A stretch of DNA of 64,000 nt from Desulfuromonas sp. TF (GTDB taxonomy: Bacteria; Desulfobacterota; Desulfuromonadia; Desulfuromonadales; ATBO01), in assembly GCF_000472285.1 (NCBI RefSeq), contig NZ_KI421421.1:66813-130812 (forward strand). The letters run 5' to 3'. The notes below the pieces were generated by a model. That model was given only the letters and a program-made list of their open reading frames with translations. It did no database searches and was not told the DNA's origin. Shown one piece after another: positions 7,781 to 17,684 of the stretch; position 1 is the stretch's first letter; every line of letters begins with the position of its first letter. The position numbers and the translations under genes were made by a program.

Positions 7781-8761
7781 TGGCTTCTCCTTTGCAGAAG
7801 GTTCGGCGCCAGCGAAAAGCTCCTCGAAAAGCCGGAGGTTTTTCTTTCGGGAAAACGTGGCGAACTGGTCGGTGAACTCTTTCCTGGCCATCCTCTGACG
7901 GTGTTGCAGACCTTCGATCAGCATCCCCATCGTCAGCAGGGTCCGGGGGGGGACCTCTTCTTCCGCCGCCATCTGCTCGGCAAATCTTTCCAGCGCCCCT
8001 GACTGCACCTGGAGGTCCTGGAAGTCGCCCAGGTTGTCCTGCAGCCCCTTCAGGGCCCTGATCGGAGGGGCAATCTTCCGCGGCGGATAAAGGCTCTGAA
8101 AGAACTCCAGCAGATAGCGGAGCTTTTTGCAGGTCTTGCGCAGCTCGTGCAGATCCTCCGGAGGGGAGTCCTCTGCGATATCTCGGCCCTCCCGGAGGGC
8201 GCGGCGCAGGACCTTGCTGATGCGCCTGGCGGCAATCTCGGCCACCGGCCGCACGGCCGCAGGCGGATCCTCCTGCGCGCCGGCCCCGGCGAGGAAGCTC
8301 GCCCAGTCCTTCTTCAGCTGCCGGTAGCGGAGGGAACCCAGCTCCCCCGCGAGCCGGCTCTGTTCCGCCCTCTGGCGGACTTCCAGGAAGCGGCCGAGCG
8401 GTTGCAGCGCATCGCGGAACTCCGCCGGAAGACTCCCCCGGTAGGCGTCCAGGCGAAGCAGGAAGACGTCCAGGTCGCGAGTCGGCCCGGTGATCTCCCC
8501 GAGCCAGGCGAACTCCGGGCGGAAGCGCTCCAGGACCGGGCCGGACAGCACCTCCTTGATCTGGCTCAGGGCCGACCGGGTGCGTCGTACCGCCACCCGG
8601 AAATCATGCAGGAACTCCGGATCGCCGGCGGACAGTGTTCCCTCTTCGTTGGCTTCCATCACTTCCAGAAGGTTCTGCAGGATGAGGCGGACGGCTTCCC
8701 CCGCGGGCGCGTCCGGATGCAGCTGCAGCTCGTGCTTCACGGATCGGTGGGGATGGTTCAT
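7607..8761 (-). CDS. CHAD-domain protein with a C-terminal zinc-ribbon-like tail
   Basis: The first 320 or so residues form a CHAD domain: helical, with conserved histidines and basic residues in EFLHDFRVAVRRTRSALS, GPTRDLDVFL and LHELRKTCKKLRYLLEFF. CHAD domains bind polyphosphate and associate with polyP granules, in keeping with ppk1 12 bp upstream. The last 57 residues, from MGDCLKGKSED, differ in character: CDKCG and a later Cys suggest a small zinc ribbon with a lysine-rich end. An AAAGGAG followed by ATG lies exactly at that junction (7778-7780), so this tail may also be made on its own. Confidence 0.85.
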   Translation of the reverse strand: MNHPHRSVKHELQLHPDAPAGEAVRLILQNLLEVMEANEEGTLSAGDPEFLHDFRVAVRRTRSALSQIKEVLSGPVLERFRPEFAWLGEITGPTRDLDVFLLRLDAYRGSLPAEFRDALQPLGRFLEVRQRAEQSRLAGELGSLRYRQLKKDWASFLAGAGAQEDPPAAVRPVAEIAARRISKVLRRALREGRDIAEDSPPEDLHELRKTCKKLRYLLEFFQSLYPPRKIAPPIRALKGLQDNLGDFQDLQVQSGALERFAEQMAAEEEVPPRTLLTMGMLIEGLQHRQRMARKEFTDQFATFSRKKNLRLFEELFAGAEPSAKEKPMGDCLKGKSEDKPKEGAYQCDKCGAVSEKKKHLCNPEKMSSKDVRKIEKKGKKAKGK

Positions 8762-8773
8762 GGCGACTCACCG

Positions 8774-11044
<2,271 letters not shown>

Positions 11045-11324
11045 CTGTGCATTCGCCCCTGCTGCTATTCTCCTGATTGTTCAGTACAAAAATAATGAAG
11101 CTATTTTGTTCACGATAAAAAAACATTCTTTGATGCTTCGGTTAGGGTTGTGTGAGGTTTAGGTCGGGATCGGTCATTGAGGATCGGATGTCTCGAAAAC
11201 TAACAAGGATCTAACATGGGATGGATAACGTGCACTATGGGGCGTGATTAAAACCGATAAAAGGAATCCCTGCGCTATAATTAGGGAAAGCATCAGGCGG
11301 ACCAATGCCCGAGAGGAGAGGATC

Positions 11325-11846
11325 ATGGAAAAAGCGGCTCAGAATAATCTGGAGCAGATCAAGGGGGTGGGCTCGGTCCTGGCACAGCGCCTGGTCGAGG
11401 GAGGGATGGACAGCTTCGCCAAGGTGCTTGAGGCGGGTGAGGAAGGCTTGAGGAATATTCGTGGGCTCAATCCGCGGGCGATCCCCTCGATTCTCGAACA
11501 GGCGAGGGAACTGGCCGGCGAAGTCCAGGAAGGCCCCGATGAGCGGCTTCGCGCCCTGCGGGAGACCTCGGAACGCCTGCAGAAGCGGGTTCAGGAACTG
11601 GTTGCGGACATCCGTGAGCGAAAATCGGACAAGCTCTCCGGAAAAAAAGGAGATCGGCTCGAAATGGAAGCGGGCAAGCTGCTCAAGGGGCTTGAGAAAG
11701 TGCATAAGGCTCAGGGGATCCACTTCAAACGGGCCCGGAAGAGTCTCGCAAAGACCGGCAAGAGGCTTGACGGGATGGCGGAAGGCGGCATCAAGGGCCT
11801 GACCCGGGGCCTCAAGAAGGCGCGCAAGCCCCTCAAGCGGATTTAA
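11325..11846 (+). CDS. Helix-hairpin-helix protein, polyP-locus paralogue
   Basis: From the ATG at 11325 (GAGGAGAGG upstream) the product has 173 residues. An N-terminal tandem helix-hairpin-helix segment (LEQIKGVGSVLAQRLVEGG, then LRNIRGLNPRAIPSILEQA) is followed by a long charged coiled coil ending in a strongly basic tail (KGLTRGLKKARKPLKRI). The HhH part suggests nucleic-acid binding and the basic tail could bind DNA or polyphosphate. A paralogue containing only the HhH part lies at 35732-35974. It is divergent from ppk1 and 43 bp before ppx. Confidence 0.75.
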   Translation: MEKAAQNNLEQIKGVGSVLAQRLVEGGMDSFAKVLEAGEEGLRNIRGLNPRAIPSILEQARELAGEVQEGPDERLRALRETSERLQKRVQELVADIRERKSDKLSGKKGDRLEMEAGKLLKGLEKVHKAQGIHFKRARKSLAKTGKRLDGMAEGGIKGLTRGLKKARKPLKRI

Positions 11847-11889
11847 GTTCTACCCTCACCTCTCATGGGTCAGGAAACAGGATGGGATC

Positions 11890-13446
11890 GTGAAAAACAA
11901 ACGCCTGGCGGCCATCGACATCGGCACCAACTCCATCCGCTGCATCATTGTCGAGGTGACTGAAACCGGCGATTTCCGCGTGCTCGACGACGAGAAGGCG
12001 ATGGTCCGCCTGGGCGAGGGGCTTTCAGGCACCGGCGCCATCTCCCCGGCTGCGGCCGAACGGGGCAGGGAGGCGCTGGCGCGCATGAGCAAGATCATCG
12101 CCGGCCTCGGGGTGGAGGTGGTGGAAGCGGTGGCCACCAGCGCCGTGCGCAAGGCGAGCAACGGCCGGGAGTTTCTTGCAGGCATCGAGAGCGAGACCGG
12201 GCTGCGGGTGCGGATCATCGACGGCGCAGAAGAAGCCGAGCTGGCCGCTCTGAGCGCCTGGCATCATTTCGACATGGCCAATGCCCGCTACCTGCTGGTT
12301 GACATCGGCGGCGGCAGTGTTGAGGTGGTTTCGGCGGTAGGGAGTCATATCGAGGAGATCACCTCGCTGGAACTGGGGGCGGTGTTTCTCACGGAGAAAT
12401 TCCTTTCCAAGGACCCCATCCCCGACAAGGATTTCGCGAGGATGCGCAAGCACATCCGTCGGGAGATGGGGCGGTCCCTGGGGGAGAGGGAATTTCCGGT
12501 TCAGTACCTGATCGGCTCGGGCGGAACCATGACCTCCATCGGCGGCATGGCCATGGCCATGCGCAAGGAACGCTACGACTCGGTTCACGGCTACGAGGTG
12601 CTCCATTCCGAGGTGGTCCACCTGCTCGCCATGCTGCAGCGCAAGAGCTGCAAGGAGCGCCGGGCGGTCCCGGGCCTCAGTCCCGACAGGGCCGACATCA
12701 TCGTCGCCGGGGTGGCGGTGGTGGCCGAGTTGATGCGTCTGTCCGGCACCAATGTGCTCAAGGTCAACGAGCGCGGCATCCGCGAAGGGCTGATTCTGCG
12801 CAGCCTGCGCAAACATGGGTTTCTCAACTGGCGTCGCAAGCCGCGAGACTGGCTGACCTCGGTGGGCGATTTCGCCCGCTCATGTCATGTGGACGAGAAT
12901 CACGGCGAACAGGTCGCCAGGCTCGCCCTGCGCATCTTCGACGGGCTGGCCGGGCCCCACGCCCTGGACGAGCGGTCCCGGCAGCTGCTGGAGGCGGCCT
13001 GCGTGCTGCATGATGTCGGATATTTCATCAGCTATTCCATGCATCACAAGCACTCCTACCATCTGATCCGCTATGCCAGCCTGTTTGATTTCACCCCCCG
13101 GGAAAAGGAGTTGATCGCCAATCTGGCCCGCTACCACCGCAAGGGCCTGCCCAAGAAGAAGCACGAGAATTTCGCCAATCTCAGCCCGGAGGACCAGAAC
13201 CTGGTGAAAAAACTGGGGGGAATTCTGCGCCTGGCGGACGGACTCGACCGCCGGCGCGGCGGCCAGGTCCGGGATCTGGAGTGCGTTCTCGACAAAGGCC
13301 GCTTCACCATCCGCCTGCACGGCGACGAAGATCTCTCGGTGGAGATTTACGGCGGGCATGCCAAGGGCGACCTGTTCGAGGCCGCTTTCGGCTGCGAGCT
13401 CGTGCTGACGGAGGAGCCGGCGAAAGACTCTTTGGGTAAACCTTGA
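11890..13446 (+). CDS. ppx: Ppx/GppA exopolyphosphatase with C-terminal HD domain
   Basis: The 518-residue protein starts with GTG. Residues 1-300 form the two ASKHA ATPase-like lobes (RLAAIDIGTNSIRCIIVEV, YLLVDIGGGSVEVVS, IGSGGTMTSIGGMA). Residues 310-510 form the HD-like domain (ACVLHDVGYFISYSMHHKHS, RLADGLDRRRGGQV). The length fits exopolyphosphatase or guanosine pentaphosphatase. With ppk1 divergent nearby, it supplies the degradative arm of polyphosphate turnover. Polyphosphate and pppGpp activity cannot be told apart from sequence alone. Confidence 0.92.
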   Translation: MKNKRLAAIDIGTNSIRCIIVEVTETGDFRVLDDEKAMVRLGEGLSGTGAISPAAAERGREALARMSKIIAGLGVEVVEAVATSAVRKASNGREFLAGIESETGLRVRIIDGAEEAELAALSAWHHFDMANARYLLVDIGGGSVEVVSAVGSHIEEITSLELGAVFLTEKFLSKDPIPDKDFARMRKHIRREMGRSLGEREFPVQYLIGSGGTMTSIGGMAMAMRKERYDSVHGYEVLHSEVVHLLAMLQRKSCKERRAVPGLSPDRADIIVAGVAVVAELMRLSGTNVLKVNERGIREGLILRSLRKHGFLNWRRKPRDWLTSVGDFARSCHVDENHGEQVARLALRIFDGLAGPHALDERSRQLLEAACVLHDVGYFISYSMHHKHSYHLIRYASLFDFTPREKELIANLARYHRKGLPKKKHENFANLSPEDQNLVKKLGGILRLADGLDRRRGGQVRDLECVLDKGRFTIRLHGDEDLSVEIYGGHAKGDLFEAAFGCELVLTEEPAKDSLGKP

Positions 13447-13486
13447 ACCCGCCGCAGCAAACCTAAACCGTCCTAACCATCGATGA

Positions 13487-13666
13487 TCCGGACCTGCGTC
13501 AATTCAGCAGGCAGAGCGAGAGCTCCGGCCAGTGCTGGGCCACAAGACCCTTGCCATGACCGTCCGGTACCTACATGTAAACGAAGACTCGCAGAAAGCC
13601 GCTGTCGCCCGGCTCGGCGACTCTATTGTGGCCGAACAATACCCCTCGCAGGGCGACACCGCCTGA
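13487..13666 (+). pseudogene. Tyrosine recombinase (integrase), C-terminal remnant
   Basis: A frame without a start codon encodes ELRPVLGHKTLAMTVRY, then LHVNEDSQKAAVARL, ending at TGA 13664. LGHKTLAMTVRYLH is the classic C-terminal box of phage-type integrases, including the catalytic tyrosine. The frame is closed upstream by a TGA at 13484-13486, leaving only about 60 codons, so the catalytic core is gone. It marks a past integration event between ppx and hipBA. Confidence 0.75.
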
Positions 13667-13753
13667 CTGTATCCCACTAGAGGAGGTTTAGGCGAGCGCC
13701 CCGCATTGGGGACAAGTGCCATTTATCTCTCGCTACCAGACCTGCTTGCTTCT

Positions 13754-13851
13754 TATAGGCTAAAGGCTATATTGCGTTTTTATAGCCCTTGGCCTATTTT
13801 TATTCATATTGGCTATTGACTATATTTCTGTTTTATAGCTAAATACCTATA
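13754..13851. promoter_or_regulatory. Four HipB-type operators upstream of hipBA
   Basis: Four 18-bp sites with the form TATAG-N8-CTATA lie at 13754-13771, 13781-13798 (last base T), 13807-13824 (TATTG in the left arm) and 13834-13851. Start-to-start spacing is 27, 26 and 27 bp. The form matches the five-base arms and 8-bp spacer of E. coli HipB operators (TATCC-N8-GGATA). They cover the AT-rich promoter region just before hipB. Confidence 0.85.
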
Positions 13852-13869
13852 CACGCAACAGGAGGCGAT

Positions 13870-14121
13870 ATGGATCAAAGGATCATTTCAACCCAACACC
13901 TCGGGGAGGCGCTCCGGGCTGCCCGGAAAAAAAAGGGGATGACCCAACAGCAGGCGGCCAAGTCGGTGGGTCTGGATCAGCCTTCGATGTCGAAGATTGA
14001 GCGGGGGAAATCGAGCGCCCGCATAGACACGCTTTTCCGGCTGTTGGCGACCCTGGACCTTGAGCTGATCCTTCAGCCGCGGCAGAAGCCGCTGGACGAG
14101 AGCGAAGGAGACCGCTGGTAA
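13870..14121 (+). CDS. hipB: HipB-like antitoxin, XRE-family HTH
   Basis: The 83-residue protein is a Cro/C1-type helix-turn-helix: LGEALRAARKKKGMTQQQAA, KSVGLDQPSMSKIERGKSS, then RIDTLFRLLATLDLELILQP, the typical HipB tail strand. AGGAGG precedes the ATG. It binds the operators upstream, represses the operon and neutralises HipA. The stop codon overlaps the hipA start (TAATG). Confidence 0.9.
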   Translation: MDQRIISTQHLGEALRAARKKKGMTQQQAAKSVGLDQPSMSKIERGKSSARIDTLFRLLATLDLELILQPRQKPLDESEGDRW

Positions 14122-15440
14122 TGGGGCGCAAACGGATGGCGGCAGAGATGCTCATCTACATGAATGGCCAAAAGGTGGGCAGACTGTTCCAGAATGCGGC
14201 CGGCAAGCTGGAGATGACCTATGCCGAGGAGTGGCTGGGTTCCGAAGCCCGCCGCCCGCTCTCCCTCTCCTTGCCGTTGAGCAGCCAGAAACACTCGGGT
14301 GAGGTGGTCGAGAACTTCTTCGACAACCTGCTGCCGGACAGCCAGCCGATCAGGAACCGCATCCAGGCCCGGTTCGGCGTGAGAACGAACAGGAGCTTCG
14401 ATCTCTTGTGGCACATAGGCCGAGACTGCGTCGGCGCGCTACAGCTCTTTCCGGAAGATGCCGCCATGGATGTCCGCAGAGTGGATGCGGAGCCGCTCAC
14501 GGAGGCGCAGATCGGAGAGACGTTGCGCAACTACAGGACCATGCCCCTGGGCATGAGAGCGGACACCGAGTTTCGCATCTCGATCGCGGGGGCGCAGGAG
14601 AAGACGGCCCTGCTCCGTCTGGACGGGGGGTGGCATCGGCCGCGGGGGGCCACCCCGACCACCCACATCTTCAAGCTGCCGATCGGCCGCATCGAACACA
14701 GCAACATGGATCTGAGCGATAGTGTCGAGAACGAGTGGCTCTGCCACCTGATCCTGAAGGCCTTCGGGATTCCGGTTGCAAGCGCCGAGATCGCCATTTT
14801 CGACACCGTCAAGGCGTTGGTGGTAGAGCGGTTCGACCGTCGCTGGGCCGAAGATCGTTCCTGGATCATCCGCCTGCCCCAGGAGGACATGTGCCAGGCG
14901 CTGGGCGTACCCCCCGGCCTGAAATATGAAAGCGATGGCGGACCCGGCATCGAGAGGATCATGGAACTCCTCTTCGGGTCCAGTGAGGGACTTGCCGACC
15001 GGCGCACCTTCATGGCCACGCAGGTCGTGTTCTGGCTGCTCGGCGCCATCGACGGCCACGCGAAGAACTTCAGCATCTTCCTGCTTCCGAGGGGAGGCTT
15101 CCGGCTCACTCCCGCCTATGACATCGTGTCCGCCTACCCCCTCGTCGCCAAGCGGCAATTGGACCAGGCCAATCTCAGGATGGCTATGGCCTTGAAGGGA
15201 AAGAACCGGCACTATGCCTGGGCCAGAATCCTGCATCGTCACTGGCTGGAGACGGCTCAAGCCTACCGCTTTCCCGAGGAAGAGATGGAGGTCATCATCG
15301 GCGACCTACTGGACAAGATGGACGGAGTGGTCCAGACAGCAACGAACCAGCTACCCTGTTCTTTCCCCGACGATGTGGCTGGACCGATCCTGGATGGCAT
15401 GAGGGAGGCGCGGGACCGCCTCGTCCGCTCCCGCCATTAG
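14121..15440 (+). CDS. hipA: HipA-type serine/threonine kinase toxin
   Basis: The 439 residues match full-length HipA. They include an N-terminal subdomain (YMNGQKVGRLFQNAAGKLEM), the P-loop-like segment with the autophosphorylation serine (FRISIAGAQEKTALL), HIFKLPIG, a catalytic loop IDGHAKNFS and a metal-binding YDIVSAYP. In E. coli HipA phosphorylates glutamyl-tRNA synthetase, causing growth arrest. All key residues are present, so the toxin looks intact. Translation is coupled to hipB through TAATG. Confidence 0.92.
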   Translation: MGRKRMAAEMLIYMNGQKVGRLFQNAAGKLEMTYAEEWLGSEARRPLSLSLPLSSQKHSGEVVENFFDNLLPDSQPIRNRIQARFGVRTNRSFDLLWHIGRDCVGALQLFPEDAAMDVRRVDAEPLTEAQIGETLRNYRTMPLGMRADTEFRISIAGAQEKTALLRLDGGWHRPRGATPTTHIFKLPIGRIEHSNMDLSDSVENEWLCHLILKAFGIPVASAEIAIFDTVKALVVERFDRRWAEDRSWIIRLPQEDMCQALGVPPGLKYESDGGPGIERIMELLFGSSEGLADRRTFMATQVVFWLLGAIDGHAKNFSIFLLPRGGFRLTPAYDIVSAYPLVAKRQLDQANLRMAMALKGKNRHYAWARILHRHWLETAQAYRFPEEEMEVIIGDLLDKMDGVVQTATNQLPCSFPDDVAGPILDGMREARDRLVRSRH

Positions 15441-15490
15441 ATGAGCTTCGGATGAGAAGAAGCCTCTGGAGTTCATGACACCATCTAAGT

Positions 15491-15619
15491 CGGACTCGAA
15501 CTTTCAAGTTCTTTAATTTTATTCAGATTTAGTTCCGGCGGTTTTCCCGGAGAAAAGCCGAGCATAGCAAAGCGGCCGATTTCACATGGGAAATCGGCCG
15601 CTTAATTTGCTGGCTCCCC
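15491..15619. repeat. Copy A of the tRNA-Asn 3'-flank repeat (candidate attachment site)
   Basis: Bases 15570-15619 are identical over 50 bp to 30672-30721, in the same orientation. The block comprises the tRNA terminator hairpin (stem AAGCGGCCGATTTC/GAAATCGGCCGCTT) and the last nine bases of the tRNA including CCA. A second shared 19-mer (CGGACTCGAACTTTCAAGT) lies at 15491-15509, matching 30596-30614. Only the 3' fragment of the tRNA is present here. Confidence 0.85.
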
Positions 15620-16312
15620 ACGTTGGACGTTATTCGAACTTTTTTTACTCTTCCACAGGCGAAAAGCTGATGTTCTGAGTGATCGTCTTCCTGCCTCTAA
15701 GTGCCACTCCGCTGGACGATGTCCATTCCCCCCCTCTGGCGGATGAATTCTTGTGCCTTCCCCCGTTTCTGCCTCCTGGGTTCTGCTGTCGCTGGGTTTT
15801 GCCCGTTACATATGTAACGCTCGTGTAGCAGTACAGGAAAAGGTCGGGCTGAAAACACAAAATCCTCTAAGCAGGAGTGCGCGAACCCAGTCTGCCACGA
15901 TATTGCAGGCGGTCAGGCTTTATCTAAAAATGTTAGTAACAAAAATGGATAAAAGCAGTAAGCCATCAATTTATCACCCCTAACAGCTCCTTTGGCACTT
16001 TCTCGGTTCGCGAATGCGTCCTTTTTAGTAGTAGATGTGAGAACTGACAGGTACAGGTTTCCGCCCGAAGCCAATGCGACAAGAATTTCCGGACAGTGGA
16101 AACATAAGGGGGAGAGGGTACTGCATTTGCCCTTCGTGAGCCATAGACTCTGAAGATTGCCGCGAGAAGAATATAAGTCACATTGTTTTACTGTTGAAAA
16201 ATGACTCTCCCATCGGCAATTCCGATGCAATGTATAAACAAATTCAAATCTTTCTATTGGACCAACGACGCAGAATCCCCTATAGTTTTCTCGGCAGATT
16301 ACTGGAGAACTC
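15620..16312. other. Gene-free stretch after repeat copy A
   Basis: About 690 bp with no convincing gene. Several short frames exist on the minus strand, but none has a ribosome site or recognisable composition. A perfect palindrome, GTTACATATGTAAC, lies near 15806-15819. The sequence is more AT-rich than its neighbours and may be decayed. Confidence 0.5.
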
Positions 16313-16765
16313 ATGAAAAAGAACCCATTCGAAATCAGGAGAATCGTCTTCTCAAGGCGGTTTTATCACCTTTTGCGGTGGGGACTGGGCGGACTTTTTT
16401 TGTATGCGGGCGCTCTCAAGCTCAGCGATCCTCTCGCCTTTGCCATTCAGATCGAGAAGTTCGGCCTTTTGCCGCCAAACTGGCTCGACCCGGTAGCCTT
16501 GCTGCTGCCGATCATTGAGATTCTTGCCGGGCTTGTCACCCTGCTCGGTCTTCGGGGCGGTGTTGAAACCATCGGCCTGCTGCTGCTGGTGTTTCTGGCG
16601 GTCCTTGGCTATGTATGGTGGAGCGGCATGGATGTTCCCTGCGGTTGTTTCTCCCTGGAGGATGTGCACCATCGATATGGAATCCTGGTTGCCATCGTCC
16701 GCGATCTGTTCATGCTTGCCGGCGCCGCTTTTCTCTTCTGGCGGCAGCGCATCTCTTTTCCGTGA
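16313..16765 (+). CDS. DoxX/MauE-like membrane protein
   Basis: The 150 residues form four predicted transmembrane helices: LLRWGLGGLFLYAGALKL, ALLLPIIEILAGLVTLLG, TIGLLLLVFLAVLGYVWW and a last helix, VAIVRDLFMLAGAAFLFW. A conserved CGCF sits in the loop before the last helix. The layout is that of the MauE/DoxX redox-associated family, which supports disulfide or thiol chemistry in the periplasm. A secreted rhodanese starts 60 bp downstream, a pairing that suggests handling of sulfur compounds at the membrane. Confidence 0.8.
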   Translation: MKKNPFEIRRIVFSRRFYHLLRWGLGGLFLYAGALKLSDPLAFAIQIEKFGLLPPNWLDPVALLLPIIEILAGLVTLLGLRGGVETIGLLLLVFLAVLGYVWWSGMDVPCGCFSLEDVHHRYGILVAIVRDLFMLAGAAFLFWRQRISFP

Positions 16766-16825
16766 TCCGGCTGCCTGCCGTGCCAACGGGTACGGCCTAA
16801 CCATCCATTCAAGGAGGATATTTCG

Positions 16826-17329
16826 ATGAAGAAAATCATGCTGATTATTGCAGTTCTGCTAGTGGCGTTTTCGGCGACCGGCGCCTTCGCCAATGACTGG
16901 TTCAAAGACAACCTGACGGTGGAAAAGGCCGCTGTCACCTTCACTCGGGAAGTCGAGCGCGGGGGCTATCAAATCGTGACGACCGAAGAGCTGAAAGACT
17001 GGATCGACACCGGCAAGCCGATGCTCATCATCGATACCATGCCCTATGAGGCCAGCTATAAAAAGAACCACATTCCAGGCGCGGTTCCCTTTGAGTTTCC
17101 CATTCCCGAAATGGCCGAAATAGACGATTCCACCAAGGTGAAATTCCTGGAACTCCTTGGCCCAGACAAAAACCGACAGATCGTTTTTTACTGCGGCTTT
17201 ACCAAGTGTACCCGCAGCCACAACGGCGCCATGTGGGCGAAAAACCTGGGATATACTAACGTCTACCGGCACCCGGGCGGCATCCTCGCCTGGAAACAGG
17301 CAGGCTATCCGGTAAAAAGCGTGAAATAG
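16826..17329 (+). CDS. Secreted single-domain rhodanese
   Basis: The 167-residue precursor has a signal peptide (about 1-22, cut before NDWFKDN) and one rhodanese domain. Family features are MLIIDTMPYEASYKKNHIPGAV and the active-site loop FYCGFTKCTRSHNGA with the catalytic cysteine, ending in YRHPGGILAWKQAGYPV. It should transfer sulfane sulfur in the periplasm. AAGGAGG precedes the ATG. A weak hairpin (AAGGGG/CCCCTT at 17338-17354) follows. It is probably an operon with the DoxX/MauE gene. Confidence 0.88.
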   Translation: MKKIMLIIAVLLVAFSATGAFANDWFKDNLTVEKAAVTFTREVERGGYQIVTTEELKDWIDTGKPMLIIDTMPYEASYKKNHIPGAVPFEFPIPEMAEIDDSTKVKFLELLGPDKNRQIVFYCGFTKCTRSHNGAMWAKNLGYTNVYRHPGGILAWKQAGYPVKSVK

Positions 17330-17684
17330 ACAGCGCAAAGGGGGGAAACCCCTTGCTGCATTTATAACACCTGCCATGGCCATCATGATCGCCGGATCGG
17401 ATGGCCCTTTCTCATTGGGCAGCGGTGCCGGAACACCTTCCCCCCGCAGTCTCGGTAGCGGGACGGTAGACAAGGAGGTCCGAAAGGAAAGAGCGAAAGG
17501 AACAGATTATCGCTGAGACGGAGACCAACCTCTTACATGGGGAAATCGGCTTTGCAAAAGTGAACGAAGCTGCCAAGTGACAAAAATTTTAAGAGAGCAT
17601 GAATGTTGCTTACATGTAGCCGATCCTGAACGAAGATGAGAGGCGGAGGCTCGTCCGGGATCTCATGACAAATGAGATCGGGGA
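17330..17684. other. Gap between convergent genes
   Basis: About 350 bp without a gene. It holds the weak hairpin after the rhodanese gene and an 8-bp inverted repeat, GATCTCAT/ATGAGATC (17659-17679), just past the end of the glycosyltransferase on the other strand. Neither has a T-run. Confidence 0.5.

Noticed and set aside
15913-16314. 133-codon minus-strand frame in the gene-free stretch
   Set aside because: No ribosome site, no recognisable family, unusual composition.
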